Both the position numbers and the translations under genes were made by a program. The notes under the pieces were generated by a model. The model had not been told where the DNA came from and did not search any database. It saw nothing but the letters and a program-made list of their open reading frames with translations. Of a stretch of DNA of 64,000 bases, positions 24,463 to 36,529 are shown piece by piece. The DNA is from Deinandra increscens subsp. villosa (Eukaryota > Streptophyta > Magnoliopsida > Asterales > Asteraceae). The stretch spans positions 57,386,555 through 57,450,554 of the forward strand of contig JBCNJP010000025.1 in NCBI GenBank assembly GCA_039602395.1. The letters are read 5' to 3'. Each line of letters opens with the position of its first letter. Position 1 is the stretch's first letter.

Positions 24463-24889
24463 TTTGAGAAGGATTTGAGGGTTTTGAGAAAGGGTTTGAT
24501 AAGGATTTTGAGAAAAGGTTTGATAAGGATTTTGAGAAGGGTTTGATAATGGAGGTGAGAAGCTTCTGATTACTGATCAGGTGGTATGGTTATATGTGCA
24601 AATCACTCGAGTATGCATAAGCTCAGATGTCTAATCACTAGAGTATACAAAAGGTCTTATGTTATTGAACATTGCACATTATAATTACTTTCACACGTTC
24701 TCCAAGTTAAACTGAAATTTCTACACGATATCAAAAAACCACTAATATTTTAATCACACGATCTGAAATTATCCGAAATTACTTTCACACGATCTTAAAA
24801 ATCAAATTAACAAGTCAAAATTAAACGAAGAAAGTCAAAATTACCTACTTCGTTCTCTCTGCATATCCCGTTGAATGTTTTGATTTTCT

Positions 24890-25125
24890 GGTAATCAAAT
24901 TAACAAGTCAAAATTAAACGAAGAAAGTCAAAATTACTCACGGAGTTCATTAGGATTGAGAGAAGATGAACTAGAGTTCTTCAGGATTATAAAGAGTTAT
25001 TCAGTAATAGAACCGGATGAACTAAAGTTCTTCAGGATCAAGAGTAATTATTCAGTAATAGAACAGGATGAACTAGAGTTCTTCAGGATGAACCGGATAA
25101 ACTAGAGTTCTTCAGGATGAACTAT
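24890..25125. repeat. GATGAACTAGAGTTCTTCAG repeat cluster, copy B
   Basis: Four to five units of 30-50 bp with GATGAACTAGAGTTCTTCAG, preceded by a block (ATCAAATTAACAAGTCAAAA) also present twice nearby (24801 and 24895) and at 3627. It is equivalent to 3620-3845 in copy A, but on the other side of the Myb-like exon. Nothing else was recognised in 24463-24890. Confidence 0.75.
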
Positions 25126-25201
25126 ATATACTATAAATACATTGTATTAAATTAAAAATCAATTCATTACATATAATTAATTATTAATCCCAGAACAATT
25201 T

Positions 25202-25552
25202 TCAAATTAAACCAGAACAATTAATCTTAATTAAACCGGAACCCAAAAAAGGTTAATCATTTCTCACACCAGTAGAAGCTTGAAATCTTCTCCGGTTTCA
25301 TGTAAGTAGTGTTCGAACGCAATGAACAACAGGTCTTCCTTGGTTTGGTTCTCCTCTTCATTCTCTTTGCATATCATGTTGAATGTTTTGATTTTCTGGT
25401 CAATGTCTAGCCATTTCGATCTTACGACGCTTGTGTCACGGTACTTGTTGGAACGCTCCATAGCAATATGAAACTTTATGTTGACATCCAGCCAAAAGAG
25501 AATCGTGTCTTCGTCATTAGGATCACCTAATTGATCGGTAAACATCGACTTA

Positions 25553-25592
<40 letters not shown>

Positions 25593-25750
25593 GAATAACT
25601 GATCAAATAATCAAATGATTGGTATAAAGAAAAATTAAGAAACGTACTAAGTAAGGGAGGGTTTGTAGGCAACACATAGTCCCTATACGTTACGTCTAAC
25701 CAAGCTCGGTACAACCCCAGTTCTTCCTGCTGGGTCCATTCTTCTGCCAT
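25202..25750 (-). pseudogene. Myb/SANT-like (NAM-associated type) CACTA accessory gene
   Basis: Two minus-strand exons. Exon 1 from ATG 25750 reads MAEEWTQQEELGLYRAWLDV, the WT-EE-L--AW signature of plant trihelix-like Myb/SANT proteins, and ends near GTACGT at about 25647. A (TA)n-bearing intron follows. Exon 2 starts after TTAATTAAG (about 25548) and reads DQLGDPNDEDTILFWLDVNI, VVRSKWLDIDQKIKTFN and LHETGEDFKLLLV. It stops at a TGA (25264) where copy A has TGG. The frame then continues EMINLFWVP, so this TGA is a nonsense change that trims about a dozen residues. A DNA-binding role is inferred from the fold. It is transcribed away from TNP2, so both may share the 25750-26334 region as promoters. 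Confidence 0.65.
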
Positions 25751-25959
25751 CTTGCAAGAGTATAAATTGGATGGGGAGAACGAAGAGTGTGTGAAAGTGG
25801 TGGTTTAATCTAATGGTTAATTGATTAACTTGTTTATATAGCGTGGTTGAAGGTTTTGAAATTTAAAAACAAACAATGGAAAAGTGAAATTAGCCGTTAC
25901 TAGTTACATCACCTGTTTGTGTTTTTAAAATTTCAAAAATAAACGGTAAAAAGTAAGGC

Positions 25960-26035
25960 AATAAGGATTCGAACACGGAACATGGTATGTTAATCTAAAG
26001 CGCTTCTACCACCTGAGCAGCACCCTGAGTTAGAA
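25960..26035 (-). repeat. tRNA-like / SINE-like Pol III promoter unit
   Basis: The minus strand shows a B box, TGTTCGAATCC (plus 25965-25975), and an A-box-like GCTCAGGTGGTAGAAGCG (about 26000-26018) at tRNA spacing. The rest does not fold into a convincing complete tRNA by eye, so it is probably a tRNA pseudogene or the head of a SINE. It lies between the divergent Myb-like and TNP2 genes. Confidence 0.5.
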
Positions 26036-26333
26036 GCTACTTTTCATTATAATTTATTTAAATATGATTCTAACTGGGCCAACTAAATTCTAAAAGAGGC
26101 GGGTTAAATTAATGAGCGAATTCAATTGAAAATTTCACATATCACTCTCGATTTCCCCAATTCCTCGCTCCCCATTTCTCCATTGCACATTAATCAACAG
26201 AATTTTCCCTCCGTTATATTACTTCTCCAATAAACAGGTTCACAGTAAAGATTATTGAAAATTAGGGTTTTCAGTATTAGCAAAACAATCGTTTTTAATA
26301 ATCTTTGCTGTTGTATCTGTTAGCAAAACAAAC

Positions 26334-29300
26334 ATGGATAAGTCTTGGATGCTAACCAGTAGAACCTCGAAATCATATGAGGATGGAGTTAAATCATTCT
26401 TAAAGTTTGCAGTTACAAGTTTGAAAAAATCGGAAATTCCATGTCCCTGTGTTAATTGTCTAAACCATTACTCTTATAATGTTGATGATGTAGATTATCA
26501 TTTGTTTTCAAAGGGATTCGATCTGACTTATACAACATGGACTAAACACGGAGAGGAAGACGAACCCGCAGGAGATGAGCTTCACAAGGAATCATCTTTT
26601 GATTCCGGAATGCCATTCGATGCATCCGAAACGATAGAAATGGTCAGAGCTACTGAAGACAATTTCACTGAGGACCATGAGAAGTTTTAAGAACGACTAA
26701 TGGATGCTGAGAAGCCCCTGTATGAAGGATGCCATACCTTCACAAAGTTATCTGCCTTGGTTCAACTACTGAACTTGAAGACTAAGTATGGAGGATCAGA
26801 TAAGTTTTTTAATGAACTTTTAGTTTTGCTGAAACAGATGCTACCTGAAGGTAATGAAATTTTGAAAAATACATATGAGGCCAAGAAGATTTTGAAGTCA
26901 ATGGGTGCAGGGTACACCAAGATACATGTGTGTATCAATGATTGTATTCTTTACAGGAAGGAGAACAAGGACCTAACTGTATGTCCAACTTGTGGTGAGT
27001 CCAGGTGGAAGGTGGATGAGAGGACTAAGAAACTATACGACAATACTCCAGCAAAGGTAATGTGGTATTTCCCCATCATTCCAAGATTGAAACGACTGTT
27101 TCAAGTGAAAACCACAGCGGAAGATCTGAGATGGCATGCCACCGGTTCCAAAATACCCGGTGTGTTACGACACCCATCCGATTCACCGGCATGGAAAGCC
27201 ATAGATGACAGATATCTCGAAACCGCTGACGATCCCAGAAGTCTTCGTCTTGGTATTTCAACTGATGGGGTCGACGTAAATAGAGGCAACAGAAATCACA
27301 GTGTGTGGCCGGTTCTATCTGTCATTTACAACCTTCCACCATGGTTGTGTATGAAAAGAAAGTTCATCATGCTTTCGTTATTAATATCAGGAGCGCCTGG
27401 AAAGGATATTGATTTGTTTTTGGAACCATTAATTGATGACTTAGAGCTGTTATTTGAGGCAGGTGTGGAAATATATGATGCGTATGCGCAAGAACAGTTT
27501 ACTATGCGTGCAGTTGTTTTATGGACGATTAATGATTACCCTGCACTTGGTACACTTTGTGGTTGCCCGTACAGTGGATTCCATGGTTGTGTGGTATGTC
27601 GGGAAGAAACTAAATGCATTAGGCTTTCTTTCTCAGCCAAGAAGTGTTATGCTGGTCACATAAGATATCTACCATATACGCATGCCTTCCGAAAGAAAAC
27701 AGAGGCCTTCAATGGTAAACAAGAGTTGAAAGATGCTGCAGTTCCTATGACCGGGGAACAGATATACAACGAAGTTCAACATATCAATAACAAATGGGGA
27801 AAGGGATTAAGATGTACTGATTCAGAAATCCCAGGGACCTCAACTGGAAGAGGGGGGAAGATTGATAAGAGAAAAATAAAGAAGAAAGAGAAGCCACCAT
27901 ATTGGAAGAAATTCAATATATGGTTTCGAAGACTTAGATATTGGAGGCATAATAGTGTCCAACATTGCATTGATTTCATGCATATTGAAAAGAATGTGGC
28001 TGAGAGTCTTGTTGAAACTCTGCTTAACCTTCCAGGAAAGGCAAAGGATGGACTGAATGCTAGAAAGGATCTGAACTTTTTAGGGTTAAGACCAGAGTTG
28101 CAGCCCAAACAGAACAAGAACAACATAGTACTTCCTGCAGCGTGTTGCACGTTCCAAAAAGATGAAAAGGAAAAGTTTTGTGACACGTTGTATAACTTGA
28201 AGGTTCCACAAGGCTATTGTTCTAACTTTTCTATTTTGGTTAGTCTAAAGGACAAGAAACTTGTGGGGCTCAAGTCACATGACTATCATATGCTGATGCA
28301 ACAGTTTCCGCCAATTGTAATTCGGTCAGTCATGCCTCAACCGACAAGATATTCTATTATCAGGCTCTGTTTTTTTTTTCAAATCAATATGCAGCAAAGA
28401 GATCAACGTCGAAGAACTAGATAAATTGCAAGCAGATCTTTGTGTCATACTATGTCTGCTTGAGAAATATTTCCCGCCATCATTTTTTGATGTTATGCTT
28501 CATTTGATGGTGCACCTTACTAGGGAGGTAAAATTATGTGGCCCAATATGCTTTCGATGGATGTATCCATTTGAAAGGTGTATGAAGGTAATTAAGGGCC
28601 ACGTGAGAAACAAAACTTATCCAGAAGGGTGCATTGCTAAGGAGAACATTGTAGAAGAAACGATTGAGTTTCTCAGCGAATACCAAAAAAACATCACAAC
28701 TATTGGTGTTCCAACTAAAAAGCATAGCAGTGCTGATGGAAGTCCTGGGTCAGCTGGTAGATCAGTTGAAGTCTCTCTAGAGCTCCTATCGAAAACGCAT
28801 TTATATGTGTTGCTAAATACGCCTGAATTGAGCATTATATCGAGTAAGTAATTTAGATTATTAACCTTTTTTTATCTGTTTATTTATTTATAAACTTTTA
28901 TAGATAACTTCAATTCATGTAATTGCAGAGAACACATGAAATTTTTGGAAAAGGAACATCCTGGTAGTAGACTAAATGAGCTGACTAAGAAGCAGATCAC
29001 AACATTTGGTAAATGGTTACCCAACAAGGTCAGCTAAATTTGCTTATTGTTTTAATTCCGAATGAACTGTAACTTTCCTGAACAACTGACCTGAGTTTTC
29101 CGGAAGAACTCTATTTTCTATCCTGATGAACTATAACCTTCCTGGTGAACTGAAACTATTTTCTTATAGTTTTAATTCCGGATGAACTGTAACTTTCTGG
29201 AACAACTGACCTGAGTTGTCCGCAACAACTCTATTTTTCTATCCGGATGAACTATAACCTTCCTAGTGAACTGAAACTATTTTCTTATAGTTTTAATTCC

Positions 29301-30172
29301 GGATGAACAGTAACTTTCCGGAACAAATGACATGAGTTGTCCGGCACAACTCTATTTTCTATCCGGGTGAACTATAACCTTCCTAGTGAACCGAAACTAT
29401 TTTCTTATAGTTTTAATTTCGGATGAACTATAACTTTCCGGAACAACTGACCTGAGTTGTCCGGAACACCTTTATTTTATTTTTGGAAGAACTATAACCT
29501 TCCTATTCCTAATGAACTCTCCTGATGAACCTACTATGAATTTCAGGTTGAAAAAGAGATGGCGGAGTCCCCAGAAACTATATTAGAGACCGTTAGGTGG
29601 ATTTCACATGGTCCGCACAGAAACGTGAGGAAATATGAAGTATATGACATCAATGGCTATTCATTTCGTACAAAATCTCGAGACGGTAGGGTTTACCAGA
29701 ACATCGGGGTTGGTGTAGAGGTAAATGACATGCACATCTCTAACGAGGTATTAACCTATGGACAAAAACCTTACTATGGGGTTTTAAAAGAGATATGGCT
29801 ACTAGAATAACATATTAAAAGCATCCCTCTATTTATGTGCGACTAGATTGAGAATACACAGGGGGTCAAAAAAGATAGTCTTTGTTACACTTTGTTCAAC
29901 CTTAAAAGACTAGGTCACAAGGAGGACCCGTTCATTTTCGCGTCACAAGCACGACAATTGTTTTACGTCAAAGACCAGCTGGATAAAAAACTGCATATTG
30001 TCTTTATGACACCTCCCAGAAATTACAGAGATTATTATGAAGACGATGCCAATGAAGAATTTAGTACGGTAGTTTTTCCTCACAACGATAATGTATTGCC
30101 ATCCGTAGATACATGTGACAATGTTTACCATAGAGCTGACTGTACTGGAATGATATTACGTAAAAACGATTA
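26334..30172 (+). pseudogene. TNP2-type CACTA transposase with DUF4218/DUF4216 regions, disrupted
   Basis: Starts MDKSWMLTSRTSKSYEDGVK (transposase-associated domain with CxC..C at CPCVNC). After an in-frame TAA at 26688 the same frame continues ERLMDAEKPLYEGC into the Transposase_21 domain (26700-28360; CPTCGESRW zinc motif, LGISTDGVD, HNSVQHCIDFMHIEKNVAESL). A one-base shift in a T run (about 28371-28380) precedes the DUF4218 part (KLQADLCVILCLLEKYFPPS...MYPFERCMKVIKG). Introns follow 28843 and 29028; exon 28929-29028 reads EHMKFLEKEHPG. The DUF4216 part starts at 29547 (VRWISHGPHRNVRKYEVYDI...YYGVLKEIW), has in-frame TAA (29808) and TAG (29844), and ends GHKEDPFIFASQARQLFYV...YRDYYEDDANEEF at 30172. 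Transposases of this type cut CACTA ends. As assembled it cannot make a full protein. Confidence 0.85.
29040..29540. repeat. GATGAACT higher-order array in a TNP2 intron
   Basis: Four copies of a roughly 118-bp block (starts near 29055, 29170, 29290 and 29410). Each contains CCGGATGAACTGTAACTTTC, GGAACAACTGACCTGAGTTG and ATCCGGATGAACTATAACC. The small unit is the same as in the TNPA-like intron (18090-18450). The intron (29029-29546) consists almost entirely of this array. Confidence 0.85.
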
Positions 30173-30384
30173 ATTAATCATTGTAATGTTTTTGAATCTT
30201 AGCAAATTACAGTATCAACAATATTTGGTTTTTTTTCTTTATGTATTCTGGAATATTATGGATCTTAATTTCGAGTCAAGTGTTTCCTTTTTTTTATTGT
30301 GCATGCAGGTCTCCTCTCTTTGACCAAACCAGAGTCAATAAAAGTCAAAAATAGACAAACAAAATCAACTACTGCTTTAACAAA
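30173..30384. other. spacer after TNP2
   Basis: AT-rich 3' flank of the transposase with no feature recognised. From about 30385 it is collinear with 4080-4150 of copy A. Confidence 0.5.
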
Positions 30385-30941
30385 CAAAATTACATACATA
30401 ATCCAAAGGGTATGATTCCATTAATACATTGATCTATAAAATTACAACTGAAAAACTACTAACTTAAAAGGGAGAAGAAGCGGCTGAAGAAAACTCCCTC
30501 TTTACTTCTCACATGCACTTGCTTCTGATCAAGTGAAAAGAGAGAATAAGTCCCTCTTTGCTTTCTCACATGCACTTGCTTATGATCAACTGAAAATGGT
30601 AAAGAAGTGGGTGAAGAGAAATCGGGTTCATGGGGCCAAAAAGGAGAAGAAGTGGCCAAAGAAAAATCAGGCTCGTGGGGCGAAAAGGGAGAGAAGCACC
30701 TGAAGAATACAGGTGCTACAAACCTCAACATGTGCCCTTACTGCTGACTATTATAAAATTACACAATAACTTAAAATCTGCTCACAGTAAAGCATTTGTA
30801 TGAACCATTAGAGACTCCTCGTCTCCATGGTTTCCACAATAACTTAATATCTGCTCGCAGGAGATACAGAGTTCAATCGAATTTCAGTGGTGAAGATGAT
30901 AACTTACCGTTTTCCACGTACGGATGACGCCAATTCCACAT
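30385..30941 (-). pseudogene. remnant of the PB1-like gene of CACTA copy B
   Basis: Exon 1 is recognisable: ATG at 30941 reads MWNWRHPYVENG and ends before GTAAGT at 30908, equivalent to MWHLRPLNVEDSPEHG in copy A. The 3' flank also matches copy A. The PB1-like core is not visible. In its place are duplicated segments containing TCACATGCACTTGCTT (30509 and 30568) and short repeats with a GGGAGAAGAAG motif, which keep a 90-codon minus-strand frame open (30459-30731). The gene seems degraded or replaced internally. Confidence 0.4.
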
Positions 30942-30980
30942 TTTTTTATGGCGATGATGGACGAAAAACAGAGAGAGAAA

Positions 30981-31264
30981 TGTGACAATCCGTCTTTTCA
31001 GGTCTTTTCCTGATGTAAATAAACTTAAGCTGATATAAATGTCATGAGAACATTTACTTTAACTGTTATAAATGTTATGTGAACATTTATGTGATCGACT
31101 CATATTGACTGTAGCATCTAGGGTTTGTGTAACCATCACTATACGAGCATATCCTTAAAGTCTAGACATTTGTATTCTATGATTTTATGTAAATCATATT
31201 TATTGCTTTTATGTGTACGATTTGTCATCTTATGAGACAATTGAAGTTATTATTTTATGTGATA

Positions 31265-31313
<49 letters not shown>

Positions 31314-31924
31314 TCATACGTTGTTCTATTATTTTATGTGACAATGTGTCATGTATTTACACATAACATTTCTATGATTTTATGTGAGTTCTACAAAAAT
31401 CATTATAATTTCATTATTATCATTTTATGTGAACTCGAGGTATATAATTATGAAGTATTATTCATGATTTTATGTGAACGAATCAAGGTTTATATCTTTA
31501 TAAACGTCATACGTTAGACATGCTTGGACGTACACTCGCGTATTCATTGTTAAAGTAATCCTCCATTAAACCCGTTAGAGTTGTTAGCACCTTTTTCACT
31601 TCCAGGGACTAGTGTTGCCCTTTCCTAAAACTCATTTTTATTTTCAAACCTGCAAGGACTAACATTGTAATTATTAAAATGTGGTTTCTCATTAGAAAAT
31701 AAAGGGAGGGACCACTTGTGTAATTAACCAATAGTTGTTTCAACATTGTAACCGTCGAAGACGGTGTTTCAATTCCTCTTCCGTAACCGAACGCGACGAT
31801 CAAAACTACTCTTCAAAGCAATCATTAACCACAACAAGATACCCATTTTGATCGGCCACCACCCTCTTTCCCTCCCGCTTTATCCTTGGCGACACAACCA
31901 CCACCGAAAACAAGCTCCGATCGT
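30981..31924 (+). mobile_element. G1 5' LTR, left part
   Basis: 944 bp, matching 58585-59528 with the same length and about three or four substitutions. It contains (TA)n at 31267-31312 and several TATTTTATGTGA-like repeats. The last five bases, ATCGT (31920-31924), recur at 51207-51211, where homology to the intact 3' LTR resumes. Confidence 0.9.
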
Positions 31925-33970
31925 TGTAACATCCCAAAATTTATAGATACATAGTATTATACGTATTTTGAGACTTAGAAATTAGTAAAAATGTATACTA
32001 ATATGATTCAACACATAAAATGATAAGTATTGTAAAGTTGGAAGGGCTAGAACGTAAATTAGCAAATAATAAAGAAAATATATATAACCATATATATTTG
32101 TTATCATACGAATCCCGAGCCTTAGAAACCCTAGAAAATATTAAGAATATGTTCCCTAATGTTTTGAGGCATAAAATAATAAAACTATAGAAGTTCGAGG
32201 GGTTAAATTGCATTTTATAGAAGTCTAGGGGCTAAATATGCCAAAATCCAAAATCTGGCCGAAAAACCTGTGGCTCGCGTATCGCGAGCCACTCCCCTCC
32301 CTCCTGCGCGATACGCGAGGAACACCTGCAGCAGCAGAAATCTTCTGGCCGCGTTTTTGGCCACGTTTACGGACTTGCAGGCCAAGTTTGGCCGTATTAC
32401 GCGTCGTTTTTGCACCATGAGTCACCATGAATCGTGTAACAACATTAGGACGACCCTCTAAGTATAAATAGAAGCTCATATCAGCCATTTGAACTCGCCA
32501 ATTCACTGAAAAACAACCCAAAAACCCCATTTCGCACCAGAAACTTCGTCGGAGCAATTCTCTCAAACCGGAAGGAGTTAGAAGCCAAATTTCTGCAGTC
32601 ACCCCTTATTTGGTATGCTTAACAATAACCTCTTTCAGTTTTTGCTAATTCGATCTCTAAGTATGCTTTCTAAAAATGATGTAAAATTAGGGTTCTTGAG
32701 CTTGTTTTGTTCAAATCGGGTGATCGGGTTGGAATTAGGGTCTGAATTTTTGTAGGTAATCCTAATTTAATGTATTTTAAGAAAGCCCTAAGTTTATTTC
32801 ACAATTGGAAAAGGTTTGGTAAAGGTTTTATTAACGGGTCAAAATTAGGGTTTTCATAACGTTACTCTGCCCAAATTGACTAAACGATGTTGAATTAAGC
32901 TTAGATCTTTTAAAGGGTATTATAAAAAGTTATAATGGATAACACCCTAAGTTGGTTTGAATTGAAAATGAGTTTTGATTATAAAACGAGAAATTCATGA
33001 AATTAGGGTTTCTAAATAAAGATAATTATTATAAAATAATCCGGAGGGTATGGGTACTTGATTTTTGGTCTTATAACATATTTATATATATAATAAGAAT
33101 ATATGAAAATAAATTGGCTATATAATCAAGTATTTAAAATACCGAGTTAATCGGATATTAGAAGTTCGCGCGGACCGGAAGGGTAGGCACCTGTACACTG
33201 GGGTTTCTGGCAATAGCGGGGGTGTCGCCATCCCATCTGGGCAATGGCACCCCAACACTGGGCGATCCCGGAGTGAGTGTCTACTTATAGGAATGCGCGT
33301 CTTCATAATTATCAATAAAAAGGTTATTATGCCTATAAGGGCATTTTGGTCATTTTGACCTTAAAAGAGATGAACCCTAATAAAGTATTATTAGGATAAT
33401 AGGATATAGGTATTATTTATAATGACTTTGCATTAACACAATCCGATACGCGATTAGGTTAATTGTGGACCATAACGGAGGTTCTGTCTGAATAACTGAT
33501 TAAAGATATCAGGTGAGTTCTATGAGCCCACTTTTAAATGTTTTAAATGTTTTTAAATGTTTTCGGGCTAGTATACATACAATACTTGTGAACATATATT
33601 CAAGATAATTGTGACTTGATATATACGTGTTATATGATGAAACTGTTATTAAATTGCTTATACGTGTTATGCAATTATGTTGATTATAATGTGATGTGTA
33701 TATACTTGCTTTGAAATTAAGTAGCCAAGTGACTAGGGAGTTGTTAGTAAACATTTAGTGAATATGTATGATTATATGAGAACAAGTGATGCATTTGCTT
33801 ATATTAATATGTGGTGGATACGCCGCTGGTACATCCTATATATATACATAGTAGTATAAGTTACCCGGTATATTGGAAGTGTGGAGGATACGCCGCTGGT
33901 ACATCCTGTATACATACACTAACGGTAAATTGGGGAATGTCCATTTGTTGCAGTATATGAATGCCTTATC

Positions 33971-36529
33971 TGTGACACCCGAGAATTTCAAGGTTAACTT
34001 CCGTTAGACAAACCCGTTAGTTACGTTATAAGTGTTAACTTAGTAACTAATGCTTAACTAGGCCGAATACGTCCATGACCTTTGGTTGATCACCGAACCC
34101 GTCCATATGTGTTATGTGCTCATCATTGATTGTCTTTATGTGCAATGTGATTTAAATGCATGACTTATTATTGTGAATAGCATGATTAATTGTAAATACT
34201 TGATTTTGTGAAAAGTGCCTAAATTTGGTAGTCAGCGAAACTACCGAGCGAAATTACAGATTCGCCCGGTAGAAGGCTAGACTGATCAATGTACCCGAGA
34301 CCGGAGCTAGTTTCGCCTGGCCAGCGAAACTGCCAGCGAAACTAGCCTCTGATATAAATAAACATTATAAACCCTAGTAGCCTCATTTTTGCTCAAACCA
34401 CACAACAACACACACACACACTCTCCTGGTCAGCCGAGAATATCACCTAAGGACCAAGACCCCAGCCTCAATACCATCATCTCACCTCATTCATCGATCC
34501 TAGAATCATCCGTGAGTCCCAAAAACCATGTTTTATGCTTTTCTATATGTTTTCTTCTTAAAGCATGCTCAAATCTTCATGTAACTGCTTGATCTGCTAG
34601 TATATTGTTTAGGAGTGCTAGATCTGTACTAAAGTTGATAACTTTACGTGTGAAATCCATCCATGTTAGAGATTTGTGCAAACTAGGTCATTTTAGGGTT
34701 TTGAACCTATTTTAGAGATTTGATGATCAAAATGCATGTTAAACATGATAAAGTTGCTTGATTTATGTTGGTAAATGCCTATGGATGCTAGATAATGAAT
34801 TGCATGTATGATCAGAAGCTGTTAGGTTGATTTTTAGGCAAATCCGTGTGTTTTTCGCGACCAGCGAAACTGTCTGTTCTCTGGGCGAAACTAAGTAGCG
34901 AAATTATATCTCCTTCCAGCGACACTGACCAGCGAAACTATAGTGTCGCCGGATAACCTGACCAGACCAGCTCGAGCGAAACTATCGAGCGAAATACCTG
35001 AACGAAAGTTCAAACCAGTTTCTCTGCGAAACTAGGCTAGCGAAACTGCGTCAGCAGTTTCGGGCGAAACTAGCCTAGCGAAACTGTGTTACCGGGCATT
35101 GCCTAGCGAAAGTGCTGCCCGTGCACCTAGCGAAACTGTCTAGCGAAACTATGCTAGCGAAACTAAGACCTGACCTAAAAACCAAACTTGTGAAATTTGC
35201 TCAAGTGTTATGCCATGACCTACATGATGATACCATGATGAAACATGTTTAATATCTGATTTATATGAACCCTTGTTTATGATCAACCATTGGTGTCGTG
35301 CGTCGGTATGTCGAGTCATAGTTGCAACGTGCTATGTTATGGACCATAGTGACGTTAAGTAAAGATTAGACACGAAACTAATACTTAAGACCTAAACGTG
35401 TTCTAGGTCTTCGTTAAACAACAATATTTGGATTTACTTGAAGTGTAGCAGTGCAACCAAAGGTGAGTGTCACTAACCCGCTTACCGTGAGTCCGATGGG
35501 CCACACTGAATAACTTAACGAAAAACAATGCTGAATAAACTCGAGAGTGCTAGGCACCTCACTGATAAACTTAAGAACTCGGGATGCTCGGCACCCACTT
35601 GATGAACTGAAGTGTTTTATGGGAACACTTGTGAACTCCGAACAAACTGTTTTTCTGAAACAAAACTGAAAACGTTTTAATATGACTAGTGTAGGTTAAA
35701 GTCTAAACCATATGATATCACATGTTTTCTAAGGATGCCTTATAACTTAAAAGTCCTCAACTAAAATTGTGCCATTAATTGTAAAGCGAGGGGATGTTGG
35801 GTAGATCTACTGGAGTTTGACAAACTCCGCCCCGTGGCACGGGAAGTGCACGGAGGAACAATATCAGCCTATTTGGCCGTGGTCCCGAGAGGACACGGGG
35901 GAGGCAGAAACCGCGATGACTAGGTCCGCACCGTACGGGATGGCTCGGCCCCCACAGAATAAGTCAGCTTTGGTACAAACTTCCTTAGAGCATGGAACAA
36001 CGGATTAGCTACCCGCGATATCGGTTGAGTCCTTTAACTTTACGGAACTAGTACATACCCGATGACGTAGGTCACGGACAAACCATTTATAAACTGAGAT
36101 TTAGTTACGAGCATTGCTTTTCACAAATAAATAACTTGTAAGTATACCTTGACACGAATTATGATTATGAGACCGGGCCAATGCATGACAAGCCCACTGT
36201 GAACTCACCAACCGTTAGGTTGACACTTGCGTGGTTTAAACTTTTGCAGATCGCTAAGGAGTATCCGCTGGAGGTTGGCATGGCATTTGAAGACCTTTGT
36301 TTTTGATATTAAACTAAACTTGGGAATTTTAAAACAATGAAATTGTAAGGCATGTGGTTAGTGCCAGGATAACTATTTCCGCTGCGTATGTAATTTAAGA
36401 CTTTGATTTCTATCTTGTGTTTGAACTAACCCTGATTCGTTTAGTATTTGTAACTATGGTTGTGGATCCTGGTCTAGTCGTGCCCCTTAACGGTATAAAC
36501 TCCGTTAGTGGTATTTTGGGGGTGCGACA
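33971..36529 (+). mobile_element. G3: solo LTR (2559 bp) inside the G2 5' LTR
   Basis: Begins TGTGACACCCG, ends GGGTGCGACA, and is flanked by the perfect 5-bp duplication TTATC (33966-33970 and 36530-36534). The empty site is seen in the G2 3' LTR near 41504. A TATA box (GATATAAATA, 34351-34360) gives plus orientation. The LTR holds about twenty copies of AGCGAAACT on both sides of the TATA box. No internal domain remains, so it is a recombined solo LTR younger than G2. Confidence 0.93.
34226..35170. repeat. AGCGAAACT motif array in G3
   Basis: About twenty copies of AGCGAAACT and close variants (AGCGAAATT, GGCGAAACT, AGCGACACT). A first group is at 34226-34345, just upstream of the TATA box, including inverted CTAGTTTCGC. 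A second is at 34860-35170, downstream. Several pairs form CTAGCGAAACT repeats. Confidence 0.9.

Larger units (their letters stand above)
15824..30980. mobile_element. CACTA (En/Spm) element copy B, right end outside the block
   Basis: The left terminus is CACTACGTCAAAAT at 15824, inserted in a gypsy integrase. Contents: subterminal repeats, TNPA-like gene (minus, 16850-20305), 50-bp minisatellite (21052-23760), 97-aa ORF (minus), Myb/SANT-like gene (minus), tRNA-like unit, TNP2 (plus, 26334-30172) and PB1-like remnant (minus, to 30941). At 30981 the LTR of G1 begins, so the right subterminal region and TIR should lie beyond the far LTR of G1, past the window. The genes are arranged around a divergent centre, unlike the usual one-direction TNPD-TNPA order. 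The main genes carry nonsense codons and homopolymer frameshifts. Confidence 0.8.

Noticed and set aside
27776..28186. 136-codon minus-strand ORF within TNP2
   Set aside because: It is an antisense shadow of the conserved Transposase_21 coding sequence.
26688..29846. Stop-codon recoding in TNP2
   Set aside because: TAA and TAG occur at unrelated places together with a frameshift, and no readthrough context is shared. Ordinary decay explains them.
32215..32602. 125-codon minus-strand ORF repeated at 39759-40136
   Set aside because: It lies in the LTR U3/R region over the TATA box and palindromes. It occurs twice only because LTRs are duplicated, and it has no recognisable protein motif.
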